Shown here one piece after another: positions 1 to 7,322 of a DNA stretch of 42,901 nucleotides. This stretch comes from Phycisphaerales bacterium (GTDB lineage Bacteria > Planctomycetota > Phycisphaerae > Phycisphaerales > SM1A02): positions 1-42,901 of the forward strand of contig JAKVBX010000002.1 in assembly GCA_022446795.1 (NCBI GenBank). The letters run 5' to 3'. The notes under the pieces were generated by a model. That model ran no database searches. It saw nothing but the letters and a program-made list of their open reading frames with translations, and was not told where the DNA came from. Numbering within the stretch: the stretch's first letter is position 1; each line of letters starts with the position of its first letter. The translations under genes were made by a program, and so were the position numbers.

Positions 1-288
1 GCTCCATCAGTGGCGGTGAGTTCCGCGACCTGGCTCCAGGTGCCATTGGTGTTGGTGAAGACGTAGGCACTGCCGGTAGAGGAGTTGGTTCCCAAGGCCC
101 CGATCACGCAGGTGTCACCGTCGATGGCGACGCTGTAGCCGAAGTTGTCGTAACTTGCTCCATCAGTGGCGGTGAGTTCCGCGACCTGGCTCCAGGTGCC
201 ATTGGTGTTGGTGAAGACGTAGGCACTGCCGGTACCTGAGGTTCCAGCGGCCCCGATCACGCAGGTGTCACCGTCGATGGCGACGCTG
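1..288. repeat. Tandem direct repeats inside the FG-GAP gene
   Basis: Bases 1-78 recur without change at 157-234, a period of 156 bp (52 codons). Bases 97-135 recur without change at 250-288, a period of 153 bp (51 codons). The blades therefore differ by one codon in their variable part. The array probably continues beyond the left edge. Confidence 0.9.
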
Positions 289-413
289 GAGCCGAAGGTG
301 CCGCTATCGGGGGCGGTGAGTTCGGTCGACGATGGTGCCCAGAACTGACCCAGACCGGTTCCGGTGAAGCTCAGCGACGCAACGGCCGCCACGATGATGG
401 TTCGAATAGTCAT
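1..413 (-). CDS. Secreted FG-GAP repeat protein, N-terminal part (runs off left edge)
   Basis: The first 137 codons are inside the window. The start is ATG at 413-411 (MTIRTIIVAAVASLSF), with a purine-rich GAGAGGG sequence just upstream. Residues 1-22 look like a signal peptide ending near GLGQ. The rest consists of FG-GAP-type repeats of about 51-52 residues, each with an SVAIDGDTCVIGA core followed by GSAYVFTNTNGTW and QVAELTATDGA. FG-GAP repeats form beta-propeller blades in surface and extracellular proteins, and bind calcium in some families. This one has the FG and GA signatures, but I did not see a full integrin-type calcium motif. The repeats are almost identical at DNA level, which indicates recent duplication or gene conversion. 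The ligand is unknown. The gene lies 78 bp downstream of malK on the same strand but has a promoter of its own. Confidence 0.8.
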   Translation of the reverse strand, partial: MTIRTIIVAAVASLSFTGTGLGQFWAPSSTELTAPDSGTFGSSVAIDGDTCVIGAAGTSGTGSAYVFTNTNGTWSQVAELTATDGASYDNFGYSVAIDGDTCVIGALGTNSSTGSAYVFTNTNGTWSQVAELTATDG

Positions 414-428
414 GGATCCCTCTCCCAC

Positions 429-442
429 GGGCACCAGTGCCC
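429..442. promoter_or_regulatory. Perfect inverted repeat in the leader of the FG-GAP gene
   Basis: GGGCAC-CA-GTGCCC is a 6-2-6 perfect inverted repeat just downstream of the predicted transcription start and upstream of the ribosome binding site. The 2-nt centre suits a protein dimer site better than an RNA hairpin. No regulator can be assigned. Confidence 0.4.
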
Positions 443-450
443 AAGCCCCC

Positions 451-478
451 ACTCTAGAAAACGCAGGACTGGAGTCAA
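451..478 (-). promoter_or_regulatory. Sigma-70-type promoter for the FG-GAP gene
   Basis: Read on the minus strand, TTGACT (478-473) and TAGAGT (456-451) are separated by 16 bp. This predicts a start near 444, about 30 nt before the ATG. The element sits between malK and the FG-GAP gene, so the FG-GAP gene need not depend on the transporter operon. Confidence 0.5.
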
Positions 479-491
479 TGCCAATTGGTGA

Positions 492-1631
492 TCACTTGGT
501 CGCGATGCGGTTTTCACCATCATCAACCGCAAACAAATGAGCCTGGGACAGATCCGCACGAAGAGAAGCTGAGTCACCTTCGCGCAGTCCGGAACCAGAA
601 GCGATTCGAGCCGTCATTCTGTGATTGCCGTTGACCAGGATCACGTCGGTGCGATCACCAAGTTGTTCCACCACCTCGGCTTCGCCGGTGAACATGGCAT
701 CGCTGTCAGCAACCCGTTCCAGGTGCTCGGGTCGAACTCCCAGCGTGACCTGTTGACCAACCGAAACCGATGGCCAACGCCCCTTGGGCAATTCGATCCG
801 AACGGAACCACTGGTAAAGACACCCCCCTCTTCGATCACACCCTCGAGGAAGTTCATCTCGGGCGTCCCAATGAAGGAGGCCACGAACCGGTTGACCGGT
901 TCCCGGTAGAGCTCGACCGGTGGGCCACACTGCTGCACGATGCCGTCCTTCATCACCACCAGCCGATCGCCCAGGGTCATCGCCTCTTCCTGGTCATGAG
1001 TCACGTGCACCATCGTCGCGCCCAACTGTCGATGCAGTCGACGCAGTTCGGTTCGCATCTCGCCACGGAGCTTGGCATCCAGGTTGGACAGGGGCTCATC
1101 CAGCAGGAAGACGCTCGGGTCCCGGACGATGGCCCGGCCCAGCGCGACACGCTGCCGCTGACCACCGGAGAGTTCCCGCGGGTGACGATCCAGCAGATCA
1201 CCCAGCCCCAGGACATCGGCCGCCCGGGCCACGCGATCGCTGATCGCCCCGGTCTCCTTGCGACGATTCGCCCGGTACGAGCCCGAGAGCAACGATCGCA
1301 GTCGCGACGAGTACTGGCGACGGCGCAGGAGGCCGAAGGACAGGTTTCGACCAACGGTCATGTGTGGATACAACGCGTAATCCTGGAAGACCATCGCGAT
1401 GTCACGATCACGGGCCGCCACGTCGTTCACCCGACGATCACCGATGCGGATCTCGCCATCCGTGATGGCCTCCAGGCCCGCGATCATGCGCAGGGTCGTG
1501 CTCTTGCCGCACCCGGAGGGACCGACCAGCACGATGAACTCGCCGTCCTCGATCAGGATCGAGACACCGTCCACGGCCCGGACGCCGCCGGGATAGGTCT
1601 TGCCGATTGACTCGAGTCGTACCTGTGCCAT
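492..1631 (-). CDS. malK: Maltodextrin-type ABC importer ATPase (MalK/UgpC family)
   Basis: Cytoplasmic ATPase that powers the sugar importer encoded directly upstream. Visible motifs: Walker A GPSGCGKST with Lys43, Q-loop VFQDYALYPHMTV (81-93), ABC signature LSGGQRQRVALGRA, Walker B FLLDEPLSNLD and the switch histidine in HVTHDQEEA. The C-terminal third, with GVRPEHL, matches the OB-fold regulatory domain of CUT1 ATPases (MalK, UgpC, MsmK). Length 379 aa is normal for the family. It is the last gene of the operon and starts 2 nt after the malG stop. Odd: residues about 103-126, between the Q-loop and the signature, form an Arg/Ser-rich insertion not usual in MalK. The maltodextrin assignment rests on the divergent amylase, malQ and glgP genes; sequence alone supports only a CUT1 sugar importer. 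Confidence 0.88.
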   Translation of the reverse strand: MAQVRLESIGKTYPGGVRAVDGVSILIEDGEFIVLVGPSGCGKSTTLRMIAGLEAITDGEIRIGDRRVNDVAARDRDIAMVFQDYALYPHMTVGRNLSFGLLRRRQYSSRLRSLLSGSYRANRRKETGAISDRVARAADVLGLGDLLDRHPRELSGGQRQRVALGRAIVRDPSVFLLDEPLSNLDAKLRGEMRTELRRLHRQLGATMVHVTHDQEEAMTLGDRLVVMKDGIVQQCGPPVELYREPVNRFVASFIGTPEMNFLEGVIEEGGVFTSGSVRIELPKGRWPSVSVGQQVTLGVRPEHLERVADSDAMFTGEAEVVEQLGDRTDVILVNGNHRMTARIASGSGLREGDSASLRADLSQAHLFAVDDGENRIATK

Positions 1632-1633
1632 GT

Positions 1634-2497
1634 TCAGCCCTTGACCGCTCCCCGCCCGATGCCTTCGACGAATGTCCGCTGGGCGGCGAAGAACAGGACC
1701 ACACAGGGAATCATCGTCACCACGCTCACCGCCATCAGGAGGTGGACGTTCTCCAGACCACCATACTGGTTCCGGAAGGAATTGAGTGCCAGGGCCAGGG
1801 TCGACTGGTCATCCGAGTGCAGGTAGATCAGCGGACCGAGGAAGTCGTTCCACACGAAGATGAAGGTGAAGATGGCCGTGATCGCCGTCACCGGCGTGCA
1901 CATGGGCAGGATGATCCGCCACCAGATCCCCAGCATGCCGTACCCATCGATGCGGGCCGCCTCGATCAGCGACTCGGAGATCTGGGCGATGAACTGCCTG
2001 TACATGAAGATGAAGAACGCACTACCGAAGAAGGCCGGGACGACCAGCGGCAGGATGGTGTCGATCCAGCCAAGGGATCGGAACACCAGGAACAGGGGGA
2101 TCATCGTGACCTGGGCCGGCAGCATCATCGTGGCCAGCATGAGCAGGAAGAGTGGGCCACGCCCACGGAACGTCATCCGGGCAAAGGCCAGCCCCACGAG
2201 ACTCGAGGACAACACCGTGCCCACCACGACCAGCACGGTGATCACGATCGAGTTGGCCAGGGCATCGAGGAATCCCTGCCAGGGCTCCGTTCCGATCTGG
2301 CGGAGCGCCTCGGGATAGTTGGACCAGTGGATGTCCTTGGGCCACACCGCGATCGAGCCGCCACCTTCGGCTGCTGCCGCAGCCCGCTGCGGCGACTCCA
2401 GCGAGATCACGAGCATCCACCACAGCGGGAACAGCATCGCCACCGAACCGACGGTCAATGCCAGGCCAACCAGGAATCGTCTCGTCCATCGGACCAT
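1634..2497 (-). CDS. malG: Sugar ABC transporter permease (MalG type)
   Basis: Inner-membrane permease subunit of a CUT1 sugar importer, 287 aa. It begins with a short basic segment (MVRWTRRF), a first membrane helix and a large periplasmic loop, followed by five more helices. The EAA loop that contacts the ATPase is visible as EAARIDGYGMLGIWWRIILP. The start is the ATG at 2497, which overlaps the stop of the upstream fusion gene by 1 nt (TGATG). A longer in-frame version starting at 2584 would only read back into the upstream coding sequence. Translational coupling to the MalE-MalF fusion upstream and malK downstream makes a complete importer from three genes. Confidence 0.88.
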   Translation of the reverse strand: MVRWTRRFLVGLALTVGSVAMLFPLWWMLVISLESPQRAAAAAEGGGSIAVWPKDIHWSNYPEALRQIGTEPWQGFLDALANSIVITVLVVVGTVLSSSLVGLAFARMTFRGRGPLFLLMLATMMLPAQVTMIPLFLVFRSLGWIDTILPLVVPAFFGSAFFIFMYRQFIAQISESLIEAARIDGYGMLGIWWRIILPMCTPVTAITAIFTFIFVWNDFLGPLIYLHSDDQSTLALALNSFRNQYGGLENVHLLMAVSVVTMIPCVVLFFAAQRTFVEGIGRGAVKG

Positions 2498-4890
2498 CAG
2501 CGCAACCCCTCGTAATGCACCATCCGGGCGCTGCCGCGCAGCGTCAGCATCGTGAGTCCCAGGATGATCAGGAGGAGCAGCCACGCCATGGCGGAGGCAT
2601 AACCCATCTCGTAATAGTCGAAGGCCTGGTTGTACAGGTAGAGCACGTAGAAGCGCGTATGGTCCCCGGGTCCACCGCCGGTCATGACGAAGGCCTGCGT
2701 GAAGACCTGGAACGAACCGATCAGCGACATGATCACGTTGAACAGGATGACCGGCGAGATCATCGGGATCGTCACGCTGAAGAACCGACGAAGCGGACCC
2801 GCTCGATCGATCTCCGCCGCCTCGTAGAGTGACCGCGGGACATTCTGCAGACCCGCGAGGTAGATCATCATGCTGCCCCCGACAAGCCAGAGGCTCATGA
2901 TCGCGAAGGCCGGCGCTCCGAAAATCTCCGCGTCCTGGACGAACCAGTCCGGCGGCTCCAGTCCCAGCGGCGACAAGGCCGGCTCCAGGATCACGTTCAT
3001 CATGCCGTTCTCGGCATTGAAGACCCAGCGGAACAGGACCGCCATGCCGACACCCGCGAGGATGCTCGGCAGGTACCAGGCCGCGCGGAACAATGACACC
3101 CCACGGATCTTCACGTTCATGAGCAAGGCACCCAGCAGCGCCAGGGCCTGCCCGATGGGAACCGCCAGCAACGCGTAGACCCCGGTGACCTTGAGGCTCT
3201 GCCAGAACACGTCATCGTGCGCCAGGAGATGTTCGTAGTTGCCGCCGCCGACGAAGCGGGCTTCATCCAATGTCGTGATCCCGCTCCAGGTCGTCAATGA
3301 CAAGGCCAGCGACAGGAGAATCGGAACGGCCATGAACAGAACGAACCCGATCACCCAGGGCGACACGAGCAACCAGCCCGACCGCTCCTCGCGAACGGTC
3401 GCGGGATCCGGTCGCGTCCGCCGCAGCATCCACCAGCCCAGGGCCAGCGCGATCACCAGTCCGACCAGGAACACGCCCGTGATCCAGGCCCACGGCATCG
3501 CCGGCAGCGACCGACTGGCCAGGGGACTTGACCGTTCCACGTCCCACCAGTTCCTGATCTGCTGCAGCGCCTCCGGAACCGTCAAGTCACCGGTCCGCAG
3601 CGCCTGGTCCAGTCGCTTGGCCACCGTGCCCTCCAGGGCCGGGTTGGGTGGCCAGGGCACGACCCGTGACACGGCCACGGGATCCAGGAAGTCGCGGTCG
3701 CGAGATGGTGGTGTCCCCGGGTCAACAAAGGACTCGCCTTCGGCCACCACCTGGTTGGTCGGAATGGCCAGGCCAAGGCTCGCCTGCTCGGCCTGCGTGG
3801 TCGCACCCGTGAGCCATGACACCAGTTGCCAGGCTTCATCGCGATGATCGGTCCGCGCAGAGATACCCCAGGCCACGGTCGCGATCATGTTCGCGGACTC
3901 GGTGCCGCGAGGCAGTGGTGCATAGTCCCACTCGAAGTCCGTGATCGATCGATAATTCGGAACGACCCACCGACCGAAGGGGCCGGCGAAGCCCAGCTTG
4001 CCGCCGAGAAACCGCGACGCGGGATTGGCGGTCTCGGAGCGACCACTGGTCAGCGTGTTGTCCTCATCATGTCGCCACGAGCCGAGGCGTTCCAGGACCT
4101 CGACCACGCCGGGGTCATCCACGACGATCTCATCGTTTTCATCGAGCAGGTCAACGCCATTCGTCCACAGGACCGCGCGGATCATCGATGGCCAGGTGAC
4201 GAACTCCGCCCCGGTGCAGCCCGGCAGACGTCCGACCGCACGGGCCGATTCGATGAAGTCATCCCAGGTCCAGTCGGATGCCGGCTCGGGAACACCGGCT
4301 TCCCGCAGCAGGTCACGGTTGTAGTAGAAGCCGACGGTGGTGAAGTCCTTCGGGATGCCCCACAACGGCCCCTGTCCAACTCGTCCATCATCGAAGCGGA
4401 ACGCATCCACCGTGGCCGGGTAGAACGAGTCCAGGTCGAAGTCCGCAGCCGTGCCCGGGGACTGCAGCCGGTCATCCAGCGGCAGCAGCAACCCCGCATC
4501 GGCGTAGGACGACAGTCGCTCGGCCCCCAGGTAGAAGACGTCCGGTGGTGACCCGGCGGCCATCATGGTCTGGAGCTTGGTATAGAACGATCCCGCATCG
4601 CCCGGGTTGAGCCTCGTCACGCGGATGCCTGGATGCGCTTCCTCGAAGCGGGCCAGCGCCCGATCGACAATCGCATCCTCGGCCGGACCACCGGCACCGG
4701 ACCAGTGCATCACCACCAGCTCCGTGCGGTTCGAGTCCTGTCCGGACGGAAAGACCTCGCGAATCGCGACGCGGGCAAAGGCCCAGGCCACGAGTGCCAA
4801 TGACACGACCACCAGGGCCACCCGCCCCCATCGGGCCGTGGATTCGACCATCGTCCGGCCGGTTCCCGATCTGTGCCGCGTGTCCATCAC
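2497..4890 (-). CDS. Fused sugar-binding protein and permease (MalE-MalF fusion)
   Basis: A 797-aa single-chain fusion. Residues about 22-45 are a membrane anchor. Residues about 57-445 are a family 1 solute-binding domain, opening with ELVVMHWSGAGG and containing PPDVFYLGAERLSSYADAGL. A second helix lies at about 466-488 after MPWAWITG. Residues about 505-797 are a MalF-type permease with the EAA loop EAAEIDRAGPLRRFF. The expected topology puts the binding domain in the periplasm, tethered at both ends. No separate malE is visible nearby, and malG and malK follow directly. The start is GTG 4890 or ATG 4887; neither has a clear ribosome site, and ATG 4851 is a possible later start. I recall a comparable MalE-MalF fusion reported in Bdellovibrio. 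The substrate is inferred from neighbours as maltodextrin. Confidence 0.87.
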   Translation of the reverse strand: MMDTRHRSGTGRTMVESTARWGRVALVVVSLALVAWAFARVAIREVFPSGQDSNRTELVVMHWSGAGGPAEDAIVDRALARFEEAHPGIRVTRLNPGDAGSFYTKLQTMMAAGSPPDVFYLGAERLSSYADAGLLLPLDDRLQSPGTAADFDLDSFYPATVDAFRFDDGRVGQGPLWGIPKDFTTVGFYYNRDLLREAGVPEPASDWTWDDFIESARAVGRLPGCTGAEFVTWPSMIRAVLWTNGVDLLDENDEIVVDDPGVVEVLERLGSWRHDEDNTLTSGRSETANPASRFLGGKLGFAGPFGRWVVPNYRSITDFEWDYAPLPRGTESANMIATVAWGISARTDHRDEAWQLVSWLTGATTQAEQASLGLAIPTNQVVAEGESFVDPGTPPSRDRDFLDPVAVSRVVPWPPNPALEGTVAKRLDQALRTGDLTVPEALQQIRNWWDVERSSPLASRSLPAMPWAWITGVFLVGLVIALALGWWMLRRTRPDPATVREERSGWLLVSPWVIGFVLFMAVPILLSLALSLTTWSGITTLDEARFVGGGNYEHLLAHDDVFWQSLKVTGVYALLAVPIGQALALLGALLMNVKIRGVSLFRAAWYLPSILAGVGMAVLFRWVFNAENGMMNVILEPALSPLGLEPPDWFVQDAEIFGAPAFAIMSLWLVGGSMMIYLAGLQNVPRSLYEAAEIDRAGPLRRFFSVTIPMISPVILFNVIMSLIGSFQVFTQAFVMTGGGPGDHTRFYVLYLYNQAFDYYEMGYASAMAWLLLLIILGLTMLTLRGSARMVHYEGLR

Positions 4891-4922
4891 CAGGGAGGAT
4901 CGTATAGGGTGATGCCCCTGTC
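4891..4922. promoter_or_regulatory. Very short divergent promoter region with dyad
   Basis: Only 32 bp separate the importer operon from the amylase operon. The segment has a TATA-like core usable in both directions: TATAGG at 4903-4908 on plus and TATACG at 4906-4901 on minus. Matching ends CAGGG (4891-4895) and CCCTG (4916-4920) form a dyad around the core, a plausible operator for co-regulation. The -35 sequences must lie inside the opposing genes and are not convincing by eye. Confidence 0.4.
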
Positions 4923-7322
4923 ATGAACCTCCTGCCCCTTGCCATCCTGCTGCTCCCGCTTCCCGCGGGGATCGATGCCGGAAGTGACTGGCCACCGGAG
5001 CTGCCCACGGCTCAACGCACGCAAGCGAGGGAAACCGTGTTGCCTGCCTCCGTCACCGGCACCCGGGACGAGGACGGTGCCTGGACGCTACTCTTCACCT
5101 TCACACCCGGCATGGAGGCCAACCGCATCACGTTGGCGGGCAGTTTCAACCACTGGAACCGTTCCGCCAACCCCCTGCGACCCCGAGAAGATGGGACCTG
5201 GACTACCCGGCTATCGCTTCCCGACGGCACGCACTGGTACAAGTTCGTCATCGACGAACAGGTGTGGCGGGCGGATCCCCTCAATCCCGACACGGAACCG
5301 GACTCGTTTGGTGGAGAGAACTCGGTCCTTCGACTCGGGTCCGAAGCCAACCTCGATACCTCCGGCGCCCAGGTCGGTGACGGTCTCATCGACGCCTCGG
5401 GACTGGCTCATCGACCCGCCCTGCCGCTCTACCGGCAACAGCGGGATCCCGGCTCGTGGCGGATCCGGATGCGAACACTCCACCAGGATGTCGAAGCCGT
5501 CACGCTGGTGCGGGATGGCCTCCCCCCGGTGGAGATGCACCCGCTGCTTCATGATCATCAGTTCCAATGGTGGGAGACCGTGGTCCCCCATGTGCCCGAC
5601 GTCGCCTACACCTTTATCATCCGCGACGGTGAACGCCGCGAACGCCATCCGAACCTCTACACCATGAGCGATTCCGACCAACCCGTGTTCGACACGCCGG
5701 ACTGGGTCCGCGACGCCGTGTGGTACCAGATCATGGTCGATCGGTTCCGCAGCGGTGGAACGGACAATGACCCCGACCCCGTTCGCCCATGGACCTCGGC
5801 CTGGTATGAGCCCAGTCCATGGGAAGGCCAGGACGGACAGTCCTTCTACGAGTACTACGTCTTCTCCCGACGCTATGGCGGCGACTTCCAGGGACTCCTG
5901 CAGAAGCTCGACTACCTCCGCGAACTCGGGGTGAACACGCTGTATCTCAACCCGGTCTTCGAGGCCGACAGCCCGCACAAGTACAACGCCACGAGCTTCA
6001 TTCACATCGACCAGGCGCTTGGGCAAGGCAGCGACTACGCCGCCGCGGAACGCCAGGAGGACATCCTGGATCCGACCACCTGGACCTGGACGGAAAGCGA
6101 CCGCCTCTTTCTCGACTTCCTGAAGGTCGCGAAGTCCCGCGGATTCCGGGTCGTCATCGACGGTGTCTTCAACCACGTCGGCGTCGCGCACCCGGCCTTC
6201 CGCGACGTGATGGAGAACGGCCAGGACTCGCGATACGCCGACTGGTTCGCCATCACGTCCTGGGAGCCCTTCGACTACGACGCCTGGGGTGGCTTCAAGA
6301 GCCTCCCGGTCTTCCGCAAGAATGATGAACACGGCATCGCGTCGGAAGAAGTTCGTGATCACATCATGAATGTCACCCGCCGATGGATGGACCCTGACGG
6401 AGACGGTGATCCATCGGACGGCATCGACGGTTGGCGACTGGATGTGCCCAACGAGATCCCCCGACCGTTCTGGGTCACCTGGCGGAAACACGTCAAGTCG
6501 ATCAACCCCGAGGCCTACATCACCGGTGAGATCTGGACTCGCGCAGATGAATGGCTTGATGGCGAGACCTTCGATGCGGTCATGAACTACCCCTTCGCCG
6601 AGGCCAGCCTGAGCTGGATCGGGGATCGCGAGAACCGCATCTCGCCGACGGAACTGGACCGCCGCCTCGCCGAGCTGCGGATGGCCTATCCGGATGCCGC
6701 CACGATGGTCATGCAGAACCTGCTGGACAGCCACGACACCGATCGACTGGTGTCGAAGATCCACAATCCCGATCGCCCCTATGACGAGGGAAATCGTGAG
6801 CAGGATGACGACACCTATGACGGTTCCAAGCCACCGGAAGATGACTATCGGCGGGCTCGACTGGCCGCGCTGCTGCAGATGACCTACGTCGGCAGCCCGA
6901 TGATCTACTACGGCGACGAGGTGGGAATCTGGGGATCGGACGATCCCAACAACCGAAAGCCGATGCTCTGGCCGGACCTGCAGCCCTACGCGGACGAGGG
7001 CTACGCGGTCATGCCCGAGCATCTCGATTTCTACCGACGGGCGATCGCCCTCCGCAATGACTCGCCGGCCCTTCGTCGTGGTGACTTCCAGACCGTGCAC
7101 CTGCATGACGACAACAACACCTGGGCCTTCATCCGATCCCACGAGGGCGAGGACGTCCTGGTCGTGCTCAATGCCTCGGAACAGGATTCCACCATCGAGC
7201 TGCCTCACGTTGGCGAGGGCTGGGAACTCGTGCTGTCCCAACCACCCACCGCGGACGTGGGCGCCCCACCGCAGGTGATGGCTCCCGCCATCGGCGGTGC
7301 CGTGTGGCGACGGCGACCATGA
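4923..7322 (+). CDS. Secreted GH13 alpha-amylase/neopullulanase-type glucanohydrolase
   Basis: Cuts alpha-1,4-glucans outside the cytoplasm; 799 aa. A short signal peptide covers residues 1-19 (LLPLAILLLPLPAG). An N-terminal glycogen-binding-like beta domain follows, with ITLAGSFNHWN and DGTHWYKFVID. A second N-domain with VPDVAYTFIIRDG resembles the CBM34-type domains of neopullulanases. The GH13 barrel begins at DAVWYQIMVDRFRSG. Conserved regions are DGVFNHVG, GWRLDVPNE with nucleophile Asp507, ITGEIW with acid/base Glu536, and LLDSHDTDR with Asp605. The residue spacing is normal for GH13, so the enzyme should be active. It is divergent from the importer and overlaps malQ by 4 nt, making it the first gene of a glucan-use operon. 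Exact product specificity (amylase, neopullulanase or cyclomaltodextrinase) cannot be read from sequence. Confidence 0.88.
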   Translation: MNLLPLAILLLPLPAGIDAGSDWPPELPTAQRTQARETVLPASVTGTRDEDGAWTLLFTFTPGMEANRITLAGSFNHWNRSANPLRPREDGTWTTRLSLPDGTHWYKFVIDEQVWRADPLNPDTEPDSFGGENSVLRLGSEANLDTSGAQVGDGLIDASGLAHRPALPLYRQQRDPGSWRIRMRTLHQDVEAVTLVRDGLPPVEMHPLLHDHQFQWWETVVPHVPDVAYTFIIRDGERRERHPNLYTMSDSDQPVFDTPDWVRDAVWYQIMVDRFRSGGTDNDPDPVRPWTSAWYEPSPWEGQDGQSFYEYYVFSRRYGGDFQGLLQKLDYLRELGVNTLYLNPVFEADSPHKYNATSFIHIDQALGQGSDYAAAERQEDILDPTTWTWTESDRLFLDFLKVAKSRGFRVVIDGVFNHVGVAHPAFRDVMENGQDSRYADWFAITSWEPFDYDAWGGFKSLPVFRKNDEHGIASEEVRDHIMNVTRRWMDPDGDGDPSDGIDGWRLDVPNEIPRPFWVTWRKHVKSINPEAYITGEIWTRADEWLDGETFDAVMNYPFAEASLSWIGDRENRISPTELDRRLAELRMAYPDAATMVMQNLLDSHDTDRLVSKIHNPDRPYDEGNREQDDDTYDGSKPPEDDYRRARLAALLQMTYVGSPMIYYGDEVGIWGSDDPNNRKPMLWPDLQPYADEGYAVMPEHLDFYRRAIALRNDSPALRRGDFQTVHLHDDNNTWAFIRSHEGEDVLVVLNASEQDSTIELPHVGEGWELVLSQPPTADVGAPPQVMAPAIGGAVWRRRP

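Noticed and set aside
1-288. Possible CRISPR-like array
   Set aside because: Repeat spacing of 153-156 bp keeps the reading frame and encodes protein blades; unit and spacer sizes do not fit CRISPR.
4726-4745. tRNA-like GGTTCGAGTCC sequence
   Set aside because: It lies inside the MalE-MalF coding frame and no acceptor or anticodon stems can be formed around it.
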